DNA from: Dryocola sp036489025
Lineage (GTDB): Bacteria > Pseudomonadota > Gammaproteobacteria > Enterobacterales > Enterobacteriaceae
Length of the DNA: 64,000 nt
Direction: 5' to 3'
NCBI GenBank assembly: GCA_036489025.1
Contig: DASXGN010000014.1
Coordinates: 31,027 to 95,026 of the forward strand
Made by a program: the position numbers and the translations under genes. This document shows, in pieces, positions 17,623 through 25,703 of the stretch; position 1 is the first letter of the stretch, and the number at the start of each line of letters is the position of its first letter. The notes beneath the pieces were generated by a model. It was not told the origin of the DNA. It made no database searches and worked only from the letters and a program-made list of their open reading frames with translations.

Positions 17623-19035
17623 TCAGAAACTGTCCGTAGTGCGGAACCCGCCGCCGCCGCTTGAAGAGGAAGTTGAAAATCCGCCGCCCGATGAAGAAGA
17701 GGACGAAGAAGAGGACGACGAGCTTCTGTTCCCGGAAGAGGATGGGCTTCGGCTGCCCCATGAGCTGCTGCTGCCCCATGAGCGGCTGCTGCGGCTCGGC
17801 GAAGCGCTGGCTAAAGGGAGCAGACGAGCGATAGACGTCAGCTTCATTTGCACCTCTTGCAGGCTGATTTCGCCGCTAATATAGCTTGCGAAGAAGGATT
17901 CGGGCCGCTCAAACCAGCCCCAGCTGTATTCCCTCCGCGGGTTGTTATAGCCATCGCGAATGTACGAGGTTTCCAGTTCGTCGGCGGCAACTACCCTGGC
18001 CGTACAAGCCTGCATGGCATCCTGCTTCTGAAGCGCAAGAATTGTGATTTTTGCCTCTTCGCCCAGCAGCGTCCTGAGCTCTCCCAGCAGTAAATCATCT
18101 TGCTGGGTGGCGGTTTTGTTGACCAGCGCGTTGAGCTTATCGAGCGGCAGCTTGCTCATCTGTTCTGAAAGCCGCAGCTGGATACGGCTAAACTCCTCTC
18201 CTTCGCCTCGGGCATAGCGCTGAATTTTCTGCGTAAGTTTGTCAATGAGACCCTGGCTGCTGGAAAGTCTGGCTTCGACGGCATTAATTCGCTGATAGAC
18301 CTCAGGCAGCTGCAAAGCCTCTTCTGACTGAGAGACAAAATTCTGGAACAGGGAAGTGCGCGTATCGCTCTGCTGCTGAAGCGACGCCAGGCGTGCGGCC
18401 GAGGCTTTTTGCAGAGCCTCAAGCATTTGATAGTTAGCGTGGTTGTCTTTAAAACGAACCAGGCCTGCCAGCCAGCCGTCCAGATTGCGCGCTAGCCGCC
18501 AGGGGCGGTATTCAGGCCTGCCGTATCCTTTCTTAACCAGGAACATAAAAATACGCTGCCGTTCGTATTCCTGCCGTTTGCCGGAGACTTCCTTCAGCAG
18601 CTCCTGATGCAAAGCGTTCGCGCGCTCCAGCTCGCCCTGGAAATGGAGCATATCTCTGCGAGCCTGCACTGCGGCTTCATTATCCCTGAGCTGGCTATCA
18701 CTTTGCGACTCAAGCTCAGCGGCCCGCTCGGTGAGCGTCAAATGCTGGGCGTGAAGGCGCTGAAACTCCTCTTCCTGCTGGCTCAGCCCTTGTGTAGCCT
18801 GGGCAATTTCCTGCCGCAGGGTATCAAGAGAACGCTGAATCGCCTGGAATTCGCCGAGCTGCGGCGATTCTTGCAGCAGCAAATGAGCCATCTGCTGGTA
18901 GTGGCCGTTGATCCGCTGGCTCAGTGAAAGCTGTTCGGCGCGTATTCCGGCCACTTCAGTTTCCGCTCTGGAAAGCTCGCTTCGGGTATTCCAGGCCAGG
19001 CGCTGTAAAAGTTTGCCAAGCTGGTCTGCATTCAT
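17623..19035 (-). CDS. coiled-coil protein with Ser/Gly-rich tail, unknown
   Basis: A 470-residue protein, almost wholly helical and coiled-coil over residues 1-390 with many Gln, Glu, Arg and Leu heptads. It ends in a striking low-complexity tail from about residue 405, made of Ser, Arg, Trp and Gly, including a run of twelve Ser followed by GGGFSTSSSSGGGGF. There is no signal peptide or membrane segment. AGGAGT precedes the ATG. It lies 42 bases before the DUF6384-like gene in the same orientation. I do not recognise a function; the tail could be a flexible linker or a phosphorylation target, which is speculation. Confidence 0.7.
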   Translation of the reverse strand: MNADQLGKLLQRLAWNTRSELSRAETEVAGIRAEQLSLSQRINGHYQQMAHLLLQESPQLGEFQAIQRSLDTLRQEIAQATQGLSQQEEEFQRLHAQHLTLTERAAELESQSDSQLRDNEAAVQARRDMLHFQGELERANALHQELLKEVSGKRQEYERQRIFMFLVKKGYGRPEYRPWRLARNLDGWLAGLVRFKDNHANYQMLEALQKASAARLASLQQQSDTRTSLFQNFVSQSEEALQLPEVYQRINAVEARLSSSQGLIDKLTQKIQRYARGEGEEFSRIQLRLSEQMSKLPLDKLNALVNKTATQQDDLLLGELRTLLGEEAKITILALQKQDAMQACTARVVAADELETSYIRDGYNNPRREYSWGWFERPESFFASYISGEISLQEVQMKLTSIARLLPLASASPSRSSRSWGSSSSWGSRSPSSSGNRSSSSSSSSSSSSGGGFSTSSSSGGGGFRTTDSF

Positions 19036-19087
19036 GTCGTGACTCCTGTCAGCGCCCGTTCTGCTCAGTTAGGGGGCTGTAAATTTC

Positions 19088-20248
19088 TTAGCGGGCCAGT
19101 TCGGCTTTGGTCACCACATTGGCAAAGCGGCGTTTGCCGTCTTCCACCACCGAGGCCAGCTCCGCGGCGTTTTTGCTCGCCTCGGCGCGCAGCTCTTCAA
19201 TCATCTGATAGCTTGACTCCTGGAAGGTGACGATGGCGTTGACCAGCGAACGGACAGAATCCGCTTTGAGCGTCGAGCCGTAACCCGCGCGCAGCCCGGC
19301 CTCCAGCTGTTTCGAACCCTGAGTTGAGATGCTGTTCAGCCCGTCGTTGATCCCGGCTTTCATCGCTTCGAGCGTTTTGGTGCTCTCATCTAGCCCCTGC
19401 AAAGAGGTCATGGAAGCGGACAGGGCGGTAAAGACAATTTCGTTGGTGCTAAAGAAGGTGACGCTCTGACGATAAACACGCTCTTTAATGGCGTTGGTTT
19501 GTTGCAGACGGGCAAACACCGCTTCGGCCGCGCTGTAGGCCACCAAAAGGTTATCGGCCAAATCCTTGACGATCTGGAAACGTTCATCTTCCTTCTGCAT
19601 AGACCGCAGGGCTTCGTCGCGGGCCAGTTCCAGCCTGGAACGCTCCACGCCGTCGATGACCTGGTCGCTTTCAGTGGCGGTCTGCGCGGCCTGAAGCGTT
19701 TTGCGGCACTGCTCGATTTTTTCTTCCGCCAGGGCTAACAGCGATTGCGCATCGACCTGAGCTTCCTTCAGGCCGAAGCGGAAATCCTGATAGGCGTCGA
19801 GAATGGCTTTTTCGCGGCTAATTTGCTCGTTGGAGGCTTTAGCCACTTCCAGGTAGGTTTTCTTAATGTCGTTAAAACGATCCGGAATGGAGCCGCGGCG
19901 CAGCTTCATCCAGCCCGCCTTGATGCGCTCCATTAAATCCAGTTTGCCGTCTTCCAGCCAGCTCACCATCTGGCGCGCGTCTTCGCGGATCGAATCAAAA
20001 TCGGCCACGATGCTGGCCTGGCGGTTGGCCACGTCCATATTGGCTATATTGTCGCGCACCACCGCGTTGAACGCGCTTTGCTGCTGAAGCGTACGGCCAA
20101 TGGCCATCACGCGGCTGGCGTCCAGATCGGCAATCGCGTCCAGCAGCGCCAGCACGGGGGTTTCGGATTCCACCGGGTTCACAATCCCTAGCTTTTGCAG
20201 CTTCTGGATGGCAAGCGTGGTGTATGAGGCAAGAGTAGTGGTCATCAT
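19088..20248 (-). CDS. TelA-like helical protein
   Basis: A 386-residue, nearly all-helical cytosolic protein. Length, helix pattern and the segment FFSTNEIVFTALSASMTSL followed by KTLEAMKAGINDGLNSIS recall the TelA/'toxic anion resistance' family, which includes tellurite-resistance-associated proteins and E. coli YaaN relatives. The match is by overall character, so the family call is tentative. An ATG-ATG start follows AAAAGGA. It is the fourth gene of the cluster; a nine-base-pair hairpin (20344-20373) lies between it and the kinase-like gene upstream, which may mark an mRNA processing point. Confidence 0.5.
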   Translation of the reverse strand: MMTTTLASYTTLAIQKLQKLGIVNPVESETPVLALLDAIADLDASRVMAIGRTLQQQSAFNAVVRDNIANMDVANRQASIVADFDSIREDARQMVSWLEDGKLDLMERIKAGWMKLRRGSIPDRFNDIKKTYLEVAKASNEQISREKAILDAYQDFRFGLKEAQVDAQSLLALAEEKIEQCRKTLQAAQTATESDQVIDGVERSRLELARDEALRSMQKEDERFQIVKDLADNLLVAYSAAEAVFARLQQTNAIKERVYRQSVTFFSTNEIVFTALSASMTSLQGLDESTKTLEAMKAGINDGLNSISTQGSKQLEAGLRAGYGSTLKADSVRSLVNAIVTFQESSYQMIEELRAEASKNAAELASVVEDGKRRFANVVTKAELAR

Positions 20249-20343
20249 TTATTCCTTTTAGATGTCATCGCCGGGCGCGTAGAGCGTCATGATAATCGTT
20301 TTATTTTACAGGCGCTAACGGCGTGGGGCTGGCGGGAGAGAAG

Positions 20344-20373
20344 TACGCCGGAGGAGGAGTATGTTCCGGCGTA
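20344..20373. promoter_or_regulatory. intercistronic hairpin
   Basis: TACGCCGGA pairs perfectly with TCCGGCGTA around a 12-base loop in the 147-base gap between the pseudokinase gene and the TelA-like gene. No T-run follows on the minus strand, so it is more likely an mRNA processing or stability element than a terminator. Confidence 0.4.
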
Positions 20374-20395
20374 GATGTTTATGAGCCGCGGGCGT

Positions 20396-21772
20396 TTAAC
20401 TCTGCGGATTGAGCAGCCAGGTGCCCGGATGGGTGACGGAGAGCGAGGCGCTGCGCGACTGGTCCTGGTTGCGCAGCATAATGTCATATTTGCCCTCGGG
20501 GAGCTGGAGCTGGCCGTAACCGTTGCTGGTCGGAATATTTTTCTGCGGCTTGCCGTTAACGAACATCCGATCGCCTTCTTCCATGCGAACGTAGACTCTG
20601 GCAATCAGCCCAACGGCGGCAGCGCTTTCAGCCACCGGCGCGGCTTTGTTTTCGACCGCTGGCTTTTGTGGCGCTGCGGAGACAGTTTCTGCCACCTCGG
20701 TCGTTGAGCGGCCAAAAATCGCTGCGCCAGCGATAAGGCCGATAATGACGCCCGCGGCGATTTGCAGCGGGGATTGATAGCGTTTCCACAGCGGCAGCGC
20801 AGGGGCGTCGGTTTTTTCTTCTTCCAGCGCAACCAGCATCGTGCCGGGCTGTTGATCGCCGGAGGCTTCGTCGCCCAGCGGGATTTCAGCCAGAGCGGCA
20901 AACTCGGCAATCGACTGCGGGCGCGATTCCGGTTTTAACGACAGCGCCCGGTCAACCGCCAGCAGCAGGCTGGATGAGTAGCCCGCAGGCTGCAATTCGG
21001 CGAGAGGCGTACAGGTGTCGTGAATGCTGCGGGCCACGCTGGCCTGCGGCGTATTGCCGGTAATCAGCGTGTAGAGAATGGCACCCAGGGCGTAGATATC
21101 CGTCCACGGGCCAAGCTGGTTTTGCAAATCTTCGGTGTATTGTTCAAGCGGGGCAAACCCCGGGTGAAGCAGCGTTTTACTTTCATCGCTCATGCCGTTC
21201 ACGTTGCGGCGCGAGGCGGCAAAGTTTAGCAGGATTGGCACGCCGCTGTCCTGAATCTGCACGCTTTTTAACGACAGATCGCGATGGATGTAATCCCCGT
21301 CGTGCAGCGCGGCAAGCGCTCCGCAAAGCGGCGGCAGCATGCGGCGAATCCAGGCTTCATCAACGATCTCTGGCTGCTGCTGTTGCAGTTCCGCAAGGGT
21401 CAGGCCGCTGTAGAACAGCGTGGCGGTATAGGCGGTTTCGTTGAGCGTCCAGAAGCGTAAAACCTGCAGCAGGTTCGGATGGTTAAAATGGGCGAGCTGC
21501 CGCGCTTCCTGAATAAAACTGTTCAGGCCCGCGTTAAAAGCGGTGCTGTCCTGTTTGCTGCGCAGCACCAGGCGCATATTGTCGCTGCGCACCGTGAGCG
21601 CGCGCGGCATAAATTCTCGGATGGCAACCGGGCGCTCAAGCTGGTGGTCCCAGGCGCGGTAGACCATTCCGGTGTTGGTCGAGTCGATGACTTCCTGAAT
21701 TTCAAATTCGTCGAAACGATAGCCGGGCGGCAGAGCGTCGGGGATCCTCGGGGTGTAATCGTTATCTGTCAT
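20396..21772 (-). CDS. membrane-anchored protein kinase-like protein, predicted pseudokinase
   Basis: A 458-residue protein with a Hanks-type kinase fold over residues 15-300, a membrane helix near 330-350 and a periplasmic PEGA-like beta domain at the C-terminus (VYVRMEEGDRMFVNGKP). The overall fold is clear: VAI-REF, HRD at 163-165, then DIYALGAILYTLITG and LSLKPESRPQS. Key residues are changed: the ATP-binding Lys of VAIK is Arg52, the catalytic-loop Lys and Asn become Ser167 and Ser170, and DFG reads NFA (183-185). The glycine loop is also degenerate. Asp165 and the helix-C Glu89 remain. Catalysis is therefore doubtful, and a binding or scaffold role is more likely. Confidence 0.75.
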   Translation of the reverse strand: MTDNDYTPRIPDALPPGYRFDEFEIQEVIDSTNTGMVYRAWDHQLERPVAIREFMPRALTVRSDNMRLVLRSKQDSTAFNAGLNSFIQEARQLAHFNHPNLLQVLRFWTLNETAYTATLFYSGLTLAELQQQQPEIVDEAWIRRMLPPLCGALAALHDGDYIHRDLSLKSVQIQDSGVPILLNFAASRRNVNGMSDESKTLLHPGFAPLEQYTEDLQNQLGPWTDIYALGAILYTLITGNTPQASVARSIHDTCTPLAELQPAGYSSSLLLAVDRALSLKPESRPQSIAEFAALAEIPLGDEASGDQQPGTMLVALEEEKTDAPALPLWKRYQSPLQIAAGVIIGLIAGAAIFGRSTTEVAETVSAAPQKPAVENKAAPVAESAAAVGLIARVYVRMEEGDRMFVNGKPQKNIPTSNGYGQLQLPEGKYDIMLRNQDQSRSASLSVTHPGTWLLNPQS

Positions 21773-21811
21773 GATAGCTTTCTCGGCTCGAAAATTGACG
21801 AAGATTCAGGG

Positions 21812-22762
21812 TTACTTCTGGGCGCGCCAGGCGCCAACCGCCGGGTCGCGCAGCTGCGGGCGCAGGGAATCAATCAGCAGCAGCGTGATGGTGGTGTCCG
21901 GCTCAAGCCAGCCTGCCCACACTTTGCGCACCTCGTTCAGCCGCGTCTGCAAACGCGTTTCATCGAGCGCCATCTCGCGGGGCACCTCAACGGCAATCGT
22001 GCCGCTGGCCTGCCAGCCGTTCAGCTCGGGCTTATACGGTAGGATCATCCAGCTTTGCGGGGCATGCTCCGTGCTGACCACCATGCGTTCGTTGTTCAGA
22101 CCGGTAATCAGCAGGCTGTCGGCATTGATTTTGGCATTCAGCCCGCTCACCGGGAAACCGTGCACGAAAGTCATTTCGAGGCGTTTCTCGCCGTTCTTTC
22201 CGCTCTGAACGACTTCGCTTCGGCCGTTCAGCCAGCCGCCTTTTTCACACTTGCCGTCGGGAATAAACAGCGCTGAGGCGTTGGCGTCGCCTTTCCAGAA
22301 GGTGCGCAGGTGGCAGCCGTCCTGCAGCGTAAACTCCTGCCACGGCGTGCGATCGGCTGGAGGGGACATCTCTTCGGCCCTTTCTGCGGAGTTGGCGACG
22401 CCCGTAACAACCGGCGCAATGGCGATCGCCCAGTCGCTACTTTTGGTGGCGGTGCCGTAGGCCAGCGTGACGCCCTGGTCATCTTCCATCCGCCAGTTCA
22501 CCAGCTCGACTTTCTCGCACTGGTTTTCCAGCAGCGTGCCAAGGCGGGGCATAAAGGTATTCAGCAACGCGGGATTTTTATCACCGTTGGCGACGATGCG
22601 CAGTGGAATATCGGCGTCGCACCAGCTTTGCGGGGTGTTGTTTTTGATGTTGTCGATCCAGACATCCAGCTTCTGAGAGGGGGACTGCACGATGCGATAA
22701 TTCCCTGCCCACACGGTTGTAGATGCCAGGAGCAGTGCCACACCTGAAAGCCAGAATTTCAT
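21812..22762 (-). CDS. periplasmic protein of unknown function
   Basis: A 316-residue exported protein. The signal peptide is MKFWLSGVALLLASTTVWA, cut before GNYRIVQ. The mature part has four Cys (in SWCDADIP, ENQCEKVE, DGCHLRTF and GKCEKGG), suggesting two disulfides. It contains no family motif that I recognise. The ATG at 22762 is preferred because AAGGAAA lies just upstream; the longer frame begins with TTG within that ribosome site. It lies between a lipoprotein gene and the pseudokinase gene, 39 bases before the latter, so a periplasmic partner for the PEGA-like domain is plausible but unproven. Confidence 0.65.
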   Translation of the reverse strand: MKFWLSGVALLLASTTVWAGNYRIVQSPSQKLDVWIDNIKNNTPQSWCDADIPLRIVANGDKNPALLNTFMPRLGTLLENQCEKVELVNWRMEDDQGVTLAYGTATKSSDWAIAIAPVVTGVANSAERAEEMSPPADRTPWQEFTLQDGCHLRTFWKGDANASALFIPDGKCEKGGWLNGRSEVVQSGKNGEKRLEMTFVHGFPVSGLNAKINADSLLITGLNNERMVVSTEHAPQSWMILPYKPELNGWQASGTIAVEVPREMALDETRLQTRLNEVRKVWAGWLEPDTTITLLLIDSLRPQLRDPAVGAWRAQK

Positions 22763-22891
22763 AAATTTCCTTGCGCGCAAGTGGTGAATAAAAGTGAGTG
22801 GAACGCGGCGCCGGTCAGAGGCTGACGCCGGAGACGTTCATATTCTCATGGTAAATGATTGTTTTGAATCTTTCTTTTGAGCCGCAGAGGG

Positions 22892-23389
22892 CTAATCAAT
22901 AATCCACGTGCCGCTATTAGCGTTTTGACACGCTTTGCTGTCGTTATCGACCGCGACGCAGGTGGTTTTCTTCGCCGCGCGACGCGGGCGAGGGCGATCT
23001 TTCTTCAGCGTTTGGGCATAAAGTTCGCTTTTCACCAGCGCACGCATTGGCACATAGCCCAGCATTTCCTGTTTATCTTCTTCGGCGACGGCAAGCCAGG
23101 CGTGTTCGACCTGTCCAAGCACGGTATAGGTTTTACCATTTTCTAACTGGCTCACCACTTTGCCGCCGAAGTCCGGCTGGCTCATGATTGAACCGGCGTA
23201 GAGGGCGCGATAGCTGGCGTTGATGGGGGTAAACTCGCTCGGAGCCGCCACCGCGTAACGGTGCGTGAGCGTCACGCCGTTAACTTCGCTGGTGACCAGC
23301 GTATCCGCGGTCATTGCCGGGGGCGGTGCTTTACAGCCGACGACGCTCATGACCACCAGAAGGGCTAAAAGATTTCGCAATTTCATCAT
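22892..23389 (-). CDS. lipoprotein with SH3-like domain, unknown
   Basis: A 165-residue protein with the signal and lipobox VVGC (lipidated Cys19). The middle part (YRALYAGSIMSQPDFGG, then GKTYTVLGQVEHAWLAVAEE and LGYVPMRALV) has the pattern of a bacterial SH3 domain. The tail is basic (KKDRPRPRRAAKKT) and ends with two Cys. The basic tail could contact peptidoglycan or nucleic acid. It is the first gene of the six-gene minus-strand cluster, so any promoter lies in 23390-23700. Confidence 0.65.
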   Translation of the reverse strand: MMKLRNLLALLVVMSVVGCKAPPPAMTADTLVTSEVNGVTLTHRYAVAAPSEFTPINASYRALYAGSIMSQPDFGGKVVSQLENGKTYTVLGQVEHAWLAVAEEDKQEMLGYVPMRALVKSELYAQTLKKDRPRPRRAAKKTTCVAVDNDSKACQNANSGTWIID

Positions 23390-24308
23390 GACTTTCCCTG
23401 AAAAAATGGTTTAAACCCGACTGCCCTGGCGCACCTGCTGCTGCGAAGGAAAAATCCATGGAGTGGGAAGCGCCCTGTCAATTTTAGCCCGTGACCGGCA
23501 AAGAGCCTGGTCAGCTAATAGCAAAGTTGTACACGCGGGGTGAACATTGTAGCCGTGATTTTACATAGCCTGAATAACAATTCAATGGTCGCATTACAGC
23601 ATGTCTGCATTAAGCGAAGCGGCAATATAAGAAGAAAAGGGAGACGGTAAGAAAGCGGTAGGTCACGAGGCTATCACTGGCCGCCTGGAAAACGCACAGT
23701 AAAGAACAGGTTACACGTAACAAATTGAATTTCCGCTATAAAACTGTACGCCATGGCAGCCGAAACCAACGCACAAAAAGGTCGAAAACGAGAGACAGAA
23801 AGCGCGCGTGAGGTTAATCTTAAATCAATAGTAACGAATAAACTGCCGCCAGAAATTGTCCTCCTCGTACCGTCTTTCGGATATTTGATTGCTTACCAGC
23901 GAAGCCGAAGAAAATGCCTTTTACGGGAAATATATAAACGCAAGAATATCGAATCTCAGCCCACGTGAATAAATTCCCTCATTTAAAAAACTACAGATAA
24001 CTTTAATTCTGGAAAGATTAGGACAACAAATCGTGACGGTCAGGCGGCGCTGGCTAAAATTGTCGTACAAAAAATGCAGCGACCTCCGCCATATTAAAGC
24101 CTGCTCATCAGGCTTACAGCAGCATGAAGCTCTGATTTTTAAGTAACCGCATGATAATAATGAGTAAATAATAGTACCTGTCCGGACAGGAAATGATTGA
24201 GTAGCGGGCTAAAAAAAACTATATTGGCCGCGCTTTTCGTAAGCAACTAACTTTTCTATTTCAATTATTCAACTGCTGCGTAACCAGTCCGGCGGTTGTG
24301 GGAGTGAT
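23390..24308. other. 900-base intergenic region without a supported gene
   Basis: The region separates the divergent lipoprotein operon and dat-ddc. A 71-residue frame at 23753-23968 has no ribosome site and no familiar features. Two small structures are visible: a stem AAGCCTG/CAGGCTT at 24097-24115 and a perfect 14-base palindrome at 24177-24190. The composition near 24130-24270 is AT-rich, as expected for the dat promoter. A small RNA cannot be excluded. Confidence 0.5.
24177..24190. promoter_or_regulatory. candidate operator upstream of dat
   Basis: CCTGTCCGGACAGG is a perfect 14-base palindrome lying 118 bases before the dat start. The uninterrupted two-fold symmetry suits a dimeric repressor such as a TetR-type protein. 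No regulator gene is adjacent, so the assignment rests on symmetry alone. Confidence 0.3.
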
Positions 24309-25694
24309 ATGATGACGGATAAAGTCCGTATTGACAGTTTAGGTGCAGATTCATTTAAGGGAAACAACGAGGCATATTTAGCCAGACAGGCTGAGTTTGA
24401 ATCGAATGTCAGAAGTTATCCACGCAAGCTGCCGCTGGCTATCGCCAGGGCCGAAGGTGTATGGATAACGGACGTTGAGAATAATCAATATCTTGACTGT
24501 CTTGCCGGCGCGGGAACGCTGGCGCTGGGTCACAACCATCCTGATATGCTGCAAAGCATCCAAAATGTCATTACCAGCGGCTTGCCGTTACATACCTTAG
24601 ATCTGACAACGCCGTTGAAAGATCGCTTCTCCGAATATCTCCTCTCTTTACTGCCGGGCCAGGGCAAAGAATATTGCCTGCAGTTCACCGGCCCGTCCGG
24701 CGCTGATGCGGTAGAAGCCGCGCTGAAACTGGCGAAAAAACACACCGGCCGTACCAGCGTGATCAGCTTCTCCGGCGGCTATCACGGCATGACTCACGGC
24801 GCGCTGTCGGTTACCGGCAACCTGTCTCCGAAAGAAGCCGTTAACGGCATGATGCCGGAAGTACAGTTCATGCCTTACCCGCATCTTTACCGCTGCCCGC
24901 TGGGCATTGGCGGCGACGCGGGCGTCAAAGCCTTAAGCTATTACTTCGAAAACCTGATCAACGACGTTGAAAGCGGCGTACGCAAGCCTGCGGCGGTGAT
25001 TCTGGAGGCGGTGCAGGGTGAAGGCGGCGTCAATCCGGCGCCGGTTGAATGGCTGCAACGCATTCGCAAAGTGACCCAGGAACACGGCATTCTGCTGATT
25101 ATTGATGAAGTGCAGGCGGGCTTTGCCCGTACCGGCAAGTTCTTCGCTTTCGAGCATGCGGGCATCGAGCCGGACATCATCGTGATGTCCAAAGCCGTTG
25201 GCGGCGGCCTGCCGCTTGCCGTGCTGGGCATCAAGAAACAGTTCGACGCCTGGGAACCCGGCCACCATACCGGCACCTTCCGCGGCAACCAGCTGGCGAT
25301 GGCCACCGGGCTGACAACCTTGCAGCATCTGAAAGATAACAAGATTGCCGACAAGGTTGCCGCGCAGGGTGAATGGCTGAAAGGTCAACTGGCTGAGCTG
25401 CAAAAACGCTACCCGGTTATCGGCCACGTGCGCGGATTAGGCTTAATGATCGGCATTGAGATTGTTAAACCAGACGAAGCGCCGGATCACATGGGCTGCT
25501 ACCCGGCGGATGCCGAGCTGTCCGCGCTGTTGCAGAAAAAATGCTTCCAGGCCGGGCTGATCCTCGAACGCGGCGGGCGTAACGGCTGCGTGCTGCGTCT
25601 GCTGCCGTCGCTGCTGATCGCCGATAGTGAACTGCGGATTTTCCTTGATAAATTTGAGCAGGCGCTGTTAGCGGCCGGCGTCAAGCCCGTCTGA
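24309..25694 (+). CDS. dat: diaminobutyrate-2-oxoglutarate aminotransferase
   Basis: A PLP class III aminotransferase that makes L-2,4-diaminobutyrate from aspartate semialdehyde and glutamate (reversible). The fold shows CLAGAGTLALGHNHP, FSGGYHGMTHGALSVTG, IIDEVQAGFARTG and the PLP lysine Lys295 in VMSKAVGGGLP. Its 461 residues match the Dat family. Two adjacent ATGs at 24309 and 24312 lie behind GGGAG; either may be used. The next gene starts within ten bases and decarboxylates the product, so together they make 1,3-diaminopropane. Confidence 0.92.
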   Translation: MMTDKVRIDSLGADSFKGNNEAYLARQAEFESNVRSYPRKLPLAIARAEGVWITDVENNQYLDCLAGAGTLALGHNHPDMLQSIQNVITSGLPLHTLDLTTPLKDRFSEYLLSLLPGQGKEYCLQFTGPSGADAVEAALKLAKKHTGRTSVISFSGGYHGMTHGALSVTGNLSPKEAVNGMMPEVQFMPYPHLYRCPLGIGGDAGVKALSYYFENLINDVESGVRKPAAVILEAVQGEGGVNPAPVEWLQRIRKVTQEHGILLIIDEVQAGFARTGKFFAFEHAGIEPDIIVMSKAVGGGLPLAVLGIKKQFDAWEPGHHTGTFRGNQLAMATGLTTLQHLKDNKIADKVAAQGEWLKGQLAELQKRYPVIGHVRGLGLMIGIEIVKPDEAPDHMGCYPADAELSALLQKKCFQAGLILERGGRNGCVLRLLPSLLIADSELRIFLDKFEQALLAAGVKPV

Positions 25695-25703
25695 GTGGAG
25701 CAA

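Noticed and set aside
17579..17884. Acidic plus-strand frame with Glu/Asp runs
   Set aside because: It is the reverse complement of the Ser-rich tail of the coiled-coil gene; the acidic run arises from the Ser codons.
20396..21772. Reading this gene as an active Ser/Thr protein kinase
   Set aside because: The fold is right, but the ATP-binding Lys, the catalytic-loop Lys and Asn, and the DFG Asp are all replaced.
23753..23968. 71-residue plus-strand frame between the lipoprotein gene and dat
   Set aside because: No ribosome site, no familiar pattern and an isolated position; probably chance.
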